A DNA stretch of 64,000 nt, from contig NC_063452.1 in assembly GCF_020379485.1 (NCBI RefSeq), forward strand, positions 35,239,608 to 35,303,607. Direction: 5' to 3'. The notes under the pieces were generated by a model. The model was not told where the DNA came from. It saw nothing but the letters and a program-made list of their open reading frames with translations, and did no database searches. The DNA is from Brassica napus (lineage: Eukaryota > Streptophyta > Magnoliopsida > Brassicales > Brassicaceae). Below are positions 10,336-20,830 of this stretch, piece after piece. A program made the position numbers and the translations under genes. The number at the start of each line of letters is the position of its first letter. Position 1 is the stretch's first letter.

Positions 10336-10390
10336 AGTCAAGCTAAATGACTATAACAAAGCGTTGAGTGGGAGGCAACCCACTATTAGG
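10336..10390 (+). promoter_or_regulatory. Conserved 3' box with hairpin GTGGG-AGGCAA-CCCAC
   Basis: A 5-bp stem (10368-10372 with 10379-10383) closes the loop AGGCAA. The box, including about 30 bases upstream, recurs almost unchanged at 53128-53172 in E4. The hairpin alone recurs in diverged form at 35865-35880 in E5. It lies just after the last ORF. Its role is unknown; RNA packaging, dimerisation or 3' processing are possible. Confidence 0.6.
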
Positions 10391-11726
10391 TACTTTTAAT
10401 TGGTTTTCTTAGTTACTAGTATTTACTTTCGTTTTCATTCTTTCAGATTTATTGCAAGACCCAAGTAGGATGATCACCATATCGACCATAGACGAGACGT
10501 CGACATCGATCGATCTACAATCACATACGACGATCGATGCATACCGATGCACATCGATCGATTCCCACTCCGGTCAGGTTTATCTTCCTAACTTGTTACA
10601 TTGAGTACTTATGATTTAGTTTCCACCATAACTCCGAGTGTGTTACACTGGGACAGTGTAATTTAAGTCTGGGGGGAGGTTTACTGATATAATTTATTCT
10701 GATTCTTATAAAAAGATTTTTAATAAATTATGCTTAGCTATGTGAAAGGGACTATGATCTTATTATTGATTTATACTTGAATGTCTAACCACTCTTTAGC
10801 ACTATTCTAGATTTACTGATTGCAGATAGTACTAAAGATGCTAAAGTGGATCAACCTGTCAACTATACACATTTGCCTTGATTGTTTGAGGGAACCAAAG
10901 TTGACCTCGAATACTAAACCTGACATAATCGCTTGTCTTGGGGCTTGGTATACATGGAATCAGATTCTTCAGACAAGTCTAGAATTCATTTATCACATTT
11001 CCTCTCTCTATTTCGAATCTAGAGTAGTTAGTTAGTTTTTTATCTAAAAAAAAAAAAAAAAAAAACGAAATTTATTACTTAATTAGGACTTAGGATTTAG
11101 TTAGAAGGAATCTGAACATGACTTGGTGGCTAAAACCATTAAGGCTTGATTTATAAAGGTTCCAATAAAAGAATTCGAACGGGACTTGGAGGCGGCAATC
11201 TTCAAGGCTTGCTTCACAAAGAATTCTTGGATATAGGTCAAAAAGAAGTGAACGGAGCTTGGTGGCAACAACCATTAAATCTTGATTCATGGAAGCCTGT
11301 CCAATCTTGGTCACTGATCTTGCAATATAAGCAGACTTTGACTAAAGAGAGAAATTAGAGAGAGAGAATGTAGAAACTAACTTTTACCTGCAGTTCCAGA
11401 TACTTGTCTGAAAATCCTTGCATCCTATGATCGATACTCCCAAGGTAAAGCATTCACTTTTATATTTATGCTAAGAAATGAGGTTAGTAGAGAGGAATGT
11501 CAGACATGATTTGCTGAGTTGTAGACTAGTTGAATTTGGTTGCTAAGCTAGGATAATGCATAATGTGCTTTTATGATTAGGACTTTTTAGATATGGTTTG
11601 CGAAATTGTAGAGGTGATGATTTCTGTGTTTTAAATCTATAAGTCCATGCTGTTTTCAAACCTCTTTCAGAGAGATTGCCTGTTTGTTTTGCTTGAGGAC
11701 AAACAAAAGGGTAGGTCTGGGAGAGT
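10391..11726 (+). other. E2 3' non-coding spacer and polypurine tract
   Basis: There is no convincing gene. It has a three-octamer cluster (10506, 10530 as ACGATCGA, 10554), an A-run at about 11047-11065, and two similar blocks of about 75 bp around 11115 and 11180 with the phrase GACTTGG-GGC. The purine-rich GGTCTGGGAGAGT just before the 3' LTR is the likely polypurine tract. Confidence 0.6.
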
Positions 11727-13075
11727 TGATATACCATGGATTTGACCCATTTTCATCCATCGTATATAAATATTTTACTATCTATATATTATATATTCTA
11801 TCCTATTAGGTATGTTTTCATGTTCAGGAGTATCTTGGAGTAAAGTGATGATTATGGAGCATTTAGGAGCTTAAAAGAGATTTCATCCGAGCTGACCAAT
11901 AGAGGTCGATGAAGAAGAAGCAATCGTTCGATGCACATCTAGTTCCGTCGATCGATACAGAAGAGAAGCCTCGACGATTGAAGATTATGATCGATCGATG
12001 TACATCCTGTACCATCCATCGATGTCGAGACGCGAGATGCACGACTTGGTTCCATCCGACTTTAAACCCAAGGCTTCACCAAATTACAAGATTACCCCTG
12101 ACGATTTTTTAACCTTATATTTATATACTTGCCTAAGTGTTAGGAGGCAAAAGAGATTTTGGCCACCATTGTATTCTTATTTTCAGCAGAGAGTTTTAGG
12201 AGAGAAAATCATAGAGAGATTTGTGATTGGAACTCCATTGATTCATCTATTCTATTCTATGCAGTTTTTATCTATATTTTGTGTCATGAATTGGTTAGCT
12301 ATGTCTGAGTAGTTCACTTGTTAGATTCAGGGTTCAAAATAGGTTAGAGGGATTAGCCCCAACTATAGATTTGCTAAGTTGTGATATTCATTGATTGATT
12401 ATTCATTAATGCTTGTTTTAGCCTTGCTAACTAGAACATGAACCTAGGAATTAGCATGAGTTAAGCATCCTTGACCATCATGTCCTGAATCGAATCTGTC
12501 ATGCTAGGACTGCTAGAGAGATGCTAACCGCTGATCTAGGAGACTAGTGAGCATTATCAACCTGCGCCTAGGGCTTAGCTAGAAGCATCGATCGATATTG
12601 TCTTCTGACAATCGATTGATATTGCGAAAGGTGTATCGATCGATACCCCTATAGGATCATCGATCGACACTTTCTTGTGATCAAAAGAGGACAGGTTAAA
12701 TCCAAGATCTAGTTAGTTAACCAGTGAAACATTGCCATCGCTGATCTTTGTGATTAAGAAGTTGAGCTCTAATATATCATAAATGCAACTATTAGGCATC
12801 TATAGGATTATAATCTCCAACACCTGAATAGAAACCCTGCATCTAATATCTTCCAATAAGTTACACCCTCAATCATCTTGTTAGTCGAGCAATAGACTTG
12901 CTCAATTAGGAATGTTATTTACTTTTAAACCATAAAACAACAAACACTTAGAATTAATAATTTGACTAAATTTAATAGGTTCCCTAGCTCCTTGTGGATT
13001 TGATCCCTAAGTACTGCAACTGAACCTCTTACTTGAGAGAGTAATTCACTCCTTAGGGTAAGTTGAGTGGTATCA
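11727..13075 (+). repeat. E2 3' LTR
   Basis: It starts TGATATACCATGG and ends GTGGTATCA, and is 1349 bp like the 5' copy. The octamer cluster is kept at 12588, 12612, 12636 and 12660, exactly 24 bp apart. It is followed by the second TAAAG (13076-13080). Confidence 0.93.
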
Positions 13076-13335
13076 TAAAGCTCAACTATTTGATAAACAA
13101 GGCTTTCGGCTCTTGCGGGCATTGACTTGTTGACTATTAACTAGATCTATGATCTCAACTCTCGTTATATTGATCTATAGAAAGTGTCGATCGATATTCC
13201 AATGGGCGTATCAATCGATACACCTTTTGCACCGTCGATCGATTACTCAAGTGTGATATCGATTGACGTGCTCTAGTCAAGCTTTATGCGCAGGTTGATT
13301 GAATGCTTACTAAGCTCACTAGATCAGCTCTCGCC
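13076..13335 (-). repeat. E1 5' LTR, second part, truncated
   Basis: After the TAAAG duplication the E1 LTR resumes and is colinear with S1 15171-15425 for 255 bp. It contains octamer variants at 13187, 13211, 13235 and 13259 (24-bp steps). It stops at CTCTCGCC, where S1 continues with TTGCTCATAG but this copy switches to Tat integrase sequence. About 740 bp of LTR is missing. Confidence 0.85.
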
Positions 13336-14128
13336 GGGGCAGAAGGTCTTCCTTCTGATAGTCACTGGCTACTTCTCCAAGTGGGTCGAAGCAGAGGAGC
13401 TCAGCCGCATAACAAATCTCCAGATCCGTAAGTTCCTGTGGACCTACGTAATCACTCGCTTCGGGGTCCCCCACGAGATCGTCACCGACAATGGACCCCA
13501 GTTCATGAGCCACAACTTCAAGGAGTTCTGCAAGGACTGGGGCATAAAACTAACCTTCACCACACCTCAACACCACGTGTCTAACGGACAAGCCGGATCC
13601 ACGAGCAAAACAGTGGTCAACATGCTTAAAAAGCGACTGGAGGGATCTCACGGGAAGTGAGCAGAGGAACTTTACGGAGTCCTCTGGGCCAACTAGACCT
13701 CTCCTAAAACAGCAACAGGGGAAACCCCTTACTCGCTATCCTACGGCTCTGAGGCCATTGTACCTACAGAGATGCACGTAAGAACAACGATCTCCGGATC
13801 TACCTCTCCGGAGTAGAATAACGAGCTGATGGCGCTAAGCCTCGACCGACTCGACGAAAAGAGAGAGGCCGCTCGACTAAGAAACTGGTCCTACCAGCAA
13901 GACGTCGCCAGGACGTACAACGAGAAAGTCAGAACCAGAACCTTCCAACAAGGGGACTGGGTTCTACGACGAGCAGAAAAAACAACGGGCAAACTCACCC
14001 CAAGATGGGAAGGACCCTATAAGGTCATCGAGGTGCGGAGAACAGGCGCCTACAGGCTGCAAGATAGCAAAGGTAAAATACAACCCAACTGCTGGAACGC
14101 CCTGCACCTCAAAGCCTATCATTTTTAA
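13328..14128 (+). pseudogene. int: E3 integrase, 5'-truncated
   Basis: The frame begins inside the catalytic core (LSPGQK, then GYFSKWVEAEELSR). It has FGVPHEIVTDNGPQF with the second catalytic Asp of DDE; the expected Glu position reads NGQAGST, so the Glu is lost. A TGA at 13658-13660 and a TAG near 13697 interrupt the frame. The C-terminal part (13829-14128) has the QQGDWVLRRAEK and WEGPYKVIEV motifs typical of Gypsy integrase tails. It would insert element cDNA into the genome, but this copy cannot function. The zinc-binding N-terminus is missing beyond the junction. Confidence 0.82.
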
Positions 14129-14852
14129 TACGGTCTCCGGATCATGATTTCTATACTACTATATACTATTTAAGAATTATTATTTCCTACTCCTATGTAT
14201 GCTAAACGTCTCCGGACAAAGCTTATAATAAAATAGTTCCGGCTATAAAAGCAGAGGGTAAATCATTATTCTTAAAGGGGCATACGAGCTGGATCAGGTC
14301 TCCAGAGACCTCCGATCCTGGCCAACCCTCACAAAAGTGGAACGACCACAGTGGCACACCCACAAAGAATCAAAACGGGTATGAGACATAAAGCAGGAAT
14401 GGGTATGCGCAAGCCTGAGCATGCTGTCAAAACTACCAAAAACCCCTGTGCAGCCTAAGGGGCATCGGGGTCCCCAGAGTACCAATGTGAAAAGTACTTG
14501 TATTAAAACGACACGAGCTACACGATACAGGGAACACATGGTATATACTCATTGTGGAAAGCAGCGTAAGCCTGGCACTTGGGTCATAACACCCACACCA
14601 GCGCCCTCTAAGCCTGTCAGTGACTTCCTGCAGAAGTAGAATACAACATAGGAACTTGATAGTGGCCAACTTCCGAGCGGCAGAATGCGGAATCAAAACA
14701 GGTACCGGTAGTAGTCTTGCCTAGGAAGGCGGAGTACGGTCCCTGCAAAAATCAAAATATTCCGGGTTCCCAAGGAACTCCGGGTCCTTATGCGAGCCCT
14801 CGATCTAAAGTGGAAACCCAAGGTTCCCCAAACGATTCTGGGTCCTACGCAT
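14129..14852 (+). other. E3 post-pol spacer, first part
   Basis: No gene is supported. It contains the phrase GTGCAGCCTAAGG-GGCATCGGGGTC at about 14446, which recurs diverged at about 16295 and 16440. From 14757 on, CCGGGTTCC-like words begin. Confidence 0.5.
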
Positions 14853-14857
14853 AAAAT

Positions 14858-16164
14858 TGATACCACTCAAATTACCCTAAGGAGTGATTTATACTCTCTC
14901 AAAGAAGAGGTCGAGTTGTAGTACATAGGGATCGAATTCACAAGGAGCTAGGGAACCAAAAGATTCTAATATGATTTGTTAAGCAAAGATGTTTTAAGAG
15001 TTTTAAAAGTAAATTTCAGTTTTTATATTGAACAAATGTTTGTTCAATAGCAGGCTTTTGGGGTTTTGGTGCTTAAAAAGGAAAATAGCTATACATAGGG
15101 TTTTTATTTTGGAAAGTTGGAATTGTAATCCTATAGATGCCTAATGAGTTGTATGCATAATAATGTAAAGCTCAACTATTTGATCAACAAGTCTTTCGGC
15201 TCTTGCGGGCATTGACTTGTTGACTATTAACTAGATCTATGATCTCAACTCTCGTTATATTGATCTATAGAAAGTGTCGATCGATATTCCAATGGGCGTA
15301 TCGATCGATACACCTTTTGCACGGTCAATCGATTATTCAAGTGTGATATCGATCGACGCGCTCTAGTCAAGCTTTATGCGCAGGTTGAATGAATGCTTAC
15401 TAAGCTCACTACATCAGCTCTCGCCTTGCTCATAGCAAGAAACATAGCTCTATTAGAATGTTTTCAGGATGAGAATTAAGCTATGGATTTTATCAATTAA
15501 TCCAAGGGCAGGTTCTAGGTAGCTAATCTAGAAACATGCATTAATGAACAATCCTAAAGATGATTCTCACAACTCAGCAATCTATAGTTGGGGATAATCC
15601 CTCCTAACCTATTTAAACCCTAAACTCTAACAAGAAAACTACTCAGACATGTCTAAGCAATTCATAACAATAGTTAAGTATAAAAACTTCATAGAATAAA
15701 AAAATAGATATCAATGGAGTTCCAATCACAAATTATAACTGTGGATTTTCTCTCCTATCTATCAGTAAAACAATGAAACACAAAAAAAGCACACTTTGCC
15801 TCTAACATGGCGGCAAAGCTTATATAATTAGGGTAAAAACTCGCCAGGGGCAATCTTGTAAAATAGTGAAATCTTGGGCTTCAAGTCGGCTGTGACCAAA
15901 CAGGCTTCCTGTGCACTTTGCTATCGATTGACACCAAGTCTTGTGTATCGATCGATTCTAGCTCTCCAATATCGACCGATAGTCGATCTCGATGGTCATC
16001 TCGGGTGCTTGCTCCAAATATCTCCAAAATGCTCCAAAATCATCACTTATCTCCAAAACATTCTTGATCTTATAAATATAATAAATAGACTCTCTAATAA
16101 TATAATTATTAATAAAAACACCTATAAACTATGGATGAAAATGGGTCAAATCCTTAGTCTATCA
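14858..16164 (-). repeat. S1: solo LTR of the E1 family
   Basis: This 1307-bp LTR runs TGATACCACTC to AGTCTATCA in plus-strand orientation, so it is reversed relative to E3. It is flanked by perfect TSDs AAAAT (14853-14857 and 16165-16169). No primer-binding site or internal sequence adjoins either edge. It therefore arose by recombination between the two LTRs of a full element inserted in E3. Octamers lie at 15277, 15301, 15325 (TCAATCGA) and 15349. Confidence 0.93.
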
Positions 16165-16780
16165 AAAATCTAAGGAAGAACCTCCGGGTTCCTCCATAGC
16201 CTCCGGGTTCCAATCAAAAGATTTCAGAATCTAAGGAAGAAACTCCGGGTTCCTATGTGGCCTCAGGGTTCCAAAGATAAAAGAAGTTAGAACCTCTGTG
16301 CAGCCTAGGGCGCATCGGTGTCATTACAACTTCAAAGAACCTCCGGGTTCCAAACAACGATCTCCGGATCCAAACCTCCGGGTTCCGACATGGCCTCAAA
16401 GGCCCAATACGATTCTAGCAAAAAGGATAGAACCCATGTGCAGCCTATGGTGCATCGGGGTCGTTACATCCCTAAAGAACCTCTGGGTTCCCATACGACC
16501 TCAGGGTCCTAGTGCACCAGGGTCCCGATACGATCTCCAGGTCTAAGGAATAACCATGCACTCTTATACGACCTCAGGTCCAATCACAACCACAGAAACC
16601 TCCGGGTTCCAACCACGATATCCGGATCTGACTAGAGAATCTCCGGATTCCTAGATCGCCTCCGGGCCCCAGTCTCGGTCCTAGGACCTAGAGAAAAGAC
16701 CTCCGGGTCCTAGATAACAGAACGCGTGGTCTGATAGGGACCTCCGGGTCCCAAACGCGATCTTAGGATTTAAGAAGAGC
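16165..16780 (+). repeat. CTCCGGGTTCC-rich dispersed repeat region of E3
   Basis: Short words such as CTCCGGGTTCC, CTCCGGATTC and CTCAGGGTTCC recur every few tens of bases from about 14757 to 14850 and from 16180 to 16760, on both sides of S1. Frames in it (for example 16298-16546) are by-products of the repeat and not genes. Confidence 0.6.
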
Positions 16781-17024
16781 CTATGCGCCTTCGTCTCCGA
16801 TGATCCATGGGTCTCCATGCATAGACTACAAAGTCCCACCTCGATCGAGAAACAGGCGAAACAATATTTGCCGAGAGAAAAAAGCATGCAGGAGCGAAGT
16901 AACATCAAGGAGTAAATAAAAGGGTAAAACATGAAGCATCATTATTCATAAAGTCAAGGAGCGGGCTATAAAGAGCCTTTATTTAAAAAGAAAGCAACAA
17001 AAAACCAAAGCCTCAAAAGATAAA

Positions 17025-17333
17025 TCAGAAAGAAGGTCCCTCCGAGAATCGCGACCCTATAACGGATCTTGGGGTTGCAGCCTGGGGAAGACTCTTCGAT
17101 CGATGGTTGAACCCTCCAGATAAAAACAGGTGACGCCGATATTCTTCTTCCAGATTCCAATGATCTACGCGCTTCTCCAGCCATTCCTTCACAAGCTCCC
17201 ACATAGCCGAAGCTCTCACTTGCTGAATCAATAGGTCCCGGCAAGCCATCATGTCTCGCACCTGACCACGGAGAAGGACTACCTCGCTAGTCAATCTCTG
17301 ATGAGCATCTGCTAGAAGGTCCCGATTAGGCAT
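17025..17333 (-). pseudogene. E3 antisense ORF, C-terminal coiled-coil fragment
   Basis: This 102-residue frame has RLTSEVVLLRGQVRDMMACR and a helical, charged composition. It lies antisense to pol, downstream of the Transposase_28-like ORF. It is probably the C-terminal exon or remnant of that protein, as in E7 (43177-43851). A 78-bp tandem duplication lies immediately upstream. Confidence 0.45.
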
Positions 17334-17466
17334 AATCTCGGCCCTTGTCGACGAGATAGAAGATAGACCCCCGACCGCTTTAGTCTATGATGAGCATCGG
17401 CCAGAAGGTCCCGGTTAGGCATAATCTCGATGCTTGTCGACGAGATAGAAGATAGACCCCCGGCCG
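17300..17466. repeat. Two-copy tandem duplication, 78-bp units
   Basis: Units at 17300-17377 and 17389-17466 share GATGAGCATC, AGGCATAATCTCG and GACGAGATAGAAGATAGACC with few differences. It disrupts the antisense ORF. Confidence 0.8.
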
Positions 17467-17795
17467 ATAAAGCGGTCCTCGCTAGTCTTGGTGGAGGAGT
17501 TTAAGAAAGACGCCGCTTCTGCGCTTTAACCTTCTGATACTCGTCATAAATAACCGATACCGGAGACCTTGCCATGTTCCCTAGAGCAAAAGATATATGC
17601 ATACATGAGAAATAAAACAAGACAGAGTCCTATCAGACAGAAAGGGAAGGCTTACCCCAGATGCGACTATGACGCAAGGCCTCCCTGCTCACCAGAAAAG
17701 TCACCCAGGGAATCGCCAGGGAATTCCCATTATAAGTTTCGCCACTGCTTCTCCAGCAAAGGAAACCGGGTGAGACACATCTGACAAAGCAAGAG

Positions 17796-18536
17796 TTAAA
17801 ACGTCAGGATCAAGCCCCAAAAGGATGGTAAGATACAAAAAAACTTACCCACGGTACGCCAAGACGTAGCGTAACCCACTGGCTCCTGAATCTTCACTAA
17901 CACGTACCGGCTGTTCCAACCATCCCCAAAGGGGTGATTACCTCTAACACCCCTCGAAGGTTCCTCAACCAAAGGGGCGCCGTCACAAGATCGAAGATGG
18001 TAGAACCCATCCTTGTTCGCCAAAGAAGCAAAGTAATAAGAGTATAAAATCTCATGCACCCTGATAGAAAATCCATGAAGTTCTCCAAGTACTTGGATAG
18101 CCATTAAAGTCCTCCAGGTTAGGGGAGTAAGTTGAGAAGGACTAAAACCGAAGAAAGATGACACATCTTCTATAAGAGAAGGAATAACACCCCGGAAGCC
18201 TACTTCCAGGTACGCTTCATAGACAGTCACCTCACCCGCGCCGCCATCCGGAGCGCGTTCGAATTCGGTCAGACTCCTCATCCCCACTGAAGGGTAAATC
18301 AAGTACTTCCTCCTTATGTTAGCCAGGTCCCCCTTTCGGATCTCCGAACGGGGACCGTCATCAAAGAAACAAGAACGGAGCCTTCTCAGGGGAGCCATCA
18401 GAACCGCTTCACTATCAGCCTCTGTAACATTCCCCCAAGATAGAACGGGGGATGAGAAAGGGTCGGTAAAAGGACGACGCGGCCTTGAACGACCACCCAC
18501 AAGCGAGGACAGAAACGAGAGCGGCTCGAGATTCAT
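17796..18536 (-). CDS. E3 antisense ORF: Transposase_28-like (putative gypsy-type transposon protein)
   Basis: This 246-residue frame runs opposite to pol, between integrase and the 3' LTR. The centre (about residues 85-200) reads YPSVGMRSLTEFER, VYEAYLEVGFRGVIPSLIED and FFGFSPSQLTPLTWRTLMA. It resembles the plant family annotated as putative gypsy type transposon (Transposase_28), known from antisense ORFs of Tat-lineage elements. The biochemical role of that family is unknown. No catalytic motif is visible. The family assignment is from memory of the pattern and not a search. Confidence 0.6.
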   Translation of the reverse strand: MNLEPLSFLSSLVGGRSRPRRPFTDPFSSPVLSWGNVTEADSEAVLMAPLRRLRSCFFDDGPRSEIRKGDLANIRRKYLIYPSVGMRSLTEFERAPDGGAGEVTVYEAYLEVGFRGVIPSLIEDVSSFFGFSPSQLTPLTWRTLMAIQVLGELHGFSIRVHEILYSYYFASLANKDGFYHLRSCDGAPLVEEPSRGVRGNHPFGDGWNSRYVLVKIQEPVGYATSWRTVGKFFCILPSFWGLILTF

Positions 18537-19159
18537 CTTTCTCAGCTAAGAATCAGCGCTAGAGTTGGGTTGGGGCCAGCTAGGAACTATCGTGAGTCTC
18601 TATTTATATCCGGATCGTTCCCTTTTCCGCGGGGTCAGAAAAGGAAATAAGGATGTTTCCAAATATCCTAAAGAATCCCTGATTTAAAGAATGAACGGCG
18701 AATAGGAAACCCAATCTCTGCAGAAAAAGGGAGAATGCTTCCCACAAAAAAGGAAAGCGCTCGCTTTTGGAGGAATAAAAAGTGCGTCTAGTATCATCAA
18801 GCCGTACGGGTCCCTGCCCCCAGTCTATCCTCTACACGTCAGTACATGCAGTTCCTACCCAGGGAACATCAGAGCCCCAGGCTCCACCGTCTCCAAGACA
18901 TCATCAGAAGCCCAGAGCTCCCCGTCCTCAACGAGAATCAGTGGTCCAAATATCACCAGACCCCAGTTTGACGTAGGGGAAACTGATCATCCCCCGGGTT
19001 CAGAGTACGGTTCCGACCTGAGTGGAACCCGGGATCGTGGGATTATTGGAGCGATATCCTGCCTAAGGGAAGCCTGCTGAGAATGAGCAACTCTGGTTGA
19101 CTTGAGTGCACAAGTTATTCCCCGAGTTCGATGACGAAATCGAGCAATAAGGGGCAAAC
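18537..19159 (+). other. E3 antisense-ORF upstream region and polypurine tract
   Basis: No gene is supported. This would hold the promoter of the antisense ORF. The short purine run AATAAGGGGCAAAC directly before the LTR is the likely polypurine tract of E3. Confidence 0.45.
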
Positions 19160-19642
19160 TGTTGGGGAAAATTACTCAGGTATTGAATTCCTCCAGACCC
19201 CTGGCAGGACACCAGCATCTGGATCCCCGCTGCAAGGAACCCCGCTAAAAGGAAGCCCGGTTCCCCGCAATGGAGTTTTCCGGGTCCGGTCCCAGAATCA
19301 CCCCCCTCGGGAAATGGAAAACTTCCGATAAGGAGAACTTTCCATATTTCCAAATATGGAAGAGTTTAACCTACTCCAACCGACTAAGGCCCGCCTTAGG
19401 AAGACTATATAAAGGGAACCTAAACCCTAAAGCAAGAGATCGACACTTGGAGACTTAGAGAATAGAGCTAGGCGGCTAGAACTAGGGTTCTTACTCAAAT
19501 TGTTGTAGTTCCAGCTCTTTGATCTAATAAAACGTCTCTTTCCACTTACTTCTTTATAAACATTCACGTAATCTATTCAAATACCAGCCTTGTCCATCGT
19601 TCCGTAGTACTCACAAAGATCCTACACAAAAATCGCCTAACA
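19160..19642 (+). repeat. E3 3' LTR
   Basis: This 483-bp LTR starts TGTTGGGGAA and ends CGCCTAACA. A TATA box lies at 19406. The sequence after it belongs to a different element (E4), and a matching upstream target-site copy is not in the window. Confidence 0.82.
19406..19413 (+). promoter_or_regulatory. TATA box of E3 LTR
   Basis: TATATAAA in the middle of the LTR, about 240 bp from its end, is the likely RNA polymerase II promoter. Confidence 0.6.
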
Positions 19643-20324
19643 ATATCTAGAATTGTTAGGGTGGTAATTGTATCCTTCACAGGATCGTTCTTACTGCTTG
19701 TTTCTTGAGTAATTAACTAGAAACCTGATCATAGGATAGCTAGCTGCACGCGAGAGTTGGTTTATTACCTGAACTTATTCATGCTTAGCTAGGTTGTTAG
19801 ATACACGCGAGAGCTGGTCTAGAAATCTAGTTAACATATCGAAAATACTTGTTTAAGGAAGTGTCGATCGACACAGACATTTGTATCGATCGATAACTAG
19901 TCAATAGTATCGATCGATAACTAGTCAATAGTATCGATCGACACTCGATCGTTGTTCACATGCAAGAGCTGGAACATTGTACTTATTCATATGATTATTA
20001 ATTGCATGCGGGAGCTGGATTACTTACTAATTGAAATCGAGTTCTAGGATCAACCCTTAGCATATATAGATTGAGTTCTTATAACCTGAATGAAACCCTA
20101 AGTCTAGCAACCATCCTTCCATCACAAACAACTCACCCATCAATCGAACAACTACCTTGTTCACATTGTTCTGTTATATTTACTACTTTATATTATTTGA
20201 CCTAACATAATCTGAAGCTAAAGTCTATTGTGTGAAACTTCGAGTCTCTGTGGATACGATCCTCAAGTACTACAGTGAACCTCTTATTTGAGAGAGTAGC
20301 TTGAAGGTTAATTTGAGCATATCA
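19643..20324 (+). repeat. E4 5' LTR, 3' portion
   Basis: It ends GAGCATATCA directly before a tRNA-Asp primer-binding site. Its last 100 bp resemble the E2 LTR end (CTCTTATTTGAGAGAGTA). It contains octamers at 19864, 19886, 19910 and 19934, the last two steps being 24 bp. The start of the LTR is lost to the E3 junction. Confidence 0.8.
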
Positions 20325-20328
20325 AATT

Positions 20329-20345
20329 TGGCGCCGTTGCCGGGG
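20329..20345 (+). other. E4 primer-binding site (tRNA-Asp)
   Basis: TGGCGCCGTTGCCGGGG, identical to that of E2, lies 4 bases after the LTR end. Confidence 0.9.
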
Positions 20346-20573
20346 AGTCTGATCACCATTAGACTAGGTGTAGGATTTTGTCTAGGTTTTTAATTATAGT
20401 TTATTTACAGAAATTTTTTTCTTGTGTTTCAGGTACATACATATGAGTACCAAAATCAACAAGGGAATATGGCTCTTACTGGTAGAGCAACTGGATTTGA
20501 AATGTGTGATCCATCAGACTAAAAGGGTAGTCGACACCCTCCAAGCAGCGATCAACATCGTAGAAATTCGACC

Positions 20574-20830
20574 GTCGATTGATATTGTTCCCCCGACGTT
20601 GATCGACCCTGTTCATCTGGGACTGTTCACCCCGACACTGTTCACCTCGACATTGTTCATATCGCGTCAATCGACACTGTTCATTCGTTGTTGATCGAAA
20701 TTATTCATCCCACATCGATCAACGCTGTTCATCCGGGTACTGTTCATCATGACACTGTTCATCCTGACACTGTTAATCGCGACACTGTTCATCCTGACAC
20801 TGTTCATCACAACAATGTTCATTAAGTCTC
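20574..20830 (+). repeat. Degenerate tandem array in E4 gag, 24-bp then 15-bp period
   Basis: The word GTTCA(T/C) occurs at 20587, 20611, 20625, 20640, 20655, 20679, 20703 (as ATTCAT), then 20727, 20742, 20757, 20772, 20787, 20802 and 20817. Steps are mostly 24 or 15 bp, both multiples of 3. The last seven copies are at exact 15-bp spacing with unit GACACTGTTCATCCT. Confidence 0.8.

Larger units (their letters stand above)
3382..13075 (+). mobile_element. E2: complete non-autonomous Athila-like element (gag-protease-ORF3)
   Basis: The element is 9694 bp, with two 1349-bp LTRs (3382-4730 and 11727-13075) running TGATATACCA to TGGTATCA. It has perfect 5-bp TSDs TAAAG and a tRNA-Asp primer-binding site. 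Inside are gag, a broken protease and a 564-aa ORF, then non-coding DNA. No reverse transcriptase, RNase H or integrase motif is visible in any frame, so it must have moved with enzymes from another element. It sits inside the E1 LTR. By eye the LTRs differ at roughly one base in twenty over their first 330 bases, so the insertion is not recent. Confidence 0.92.
13336..19642 (+). mobile_element. E3: Tat-lineage Ty3/Gypsy element, 3' half only
   Basis: The plus-strand order is the integrase core, a long spacer, an antisense ORF block and one LTR (19160-19642). The 5' LTR, gag, protease and RT are absent, replaced by E1 LTR sequence. S1 is inserted in the spacer. An antisense ORF between pol and the 3' LTR is a known feature of Tat/Ogre/Retand elements. 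Confidence 0.8.

Noticed and set aside
13286..13660. An intact integrase starting at the first ATG (13286)
   Set aside because: The first residues are LTR-derived; the integrase part starts at about 13328 and is truncated.
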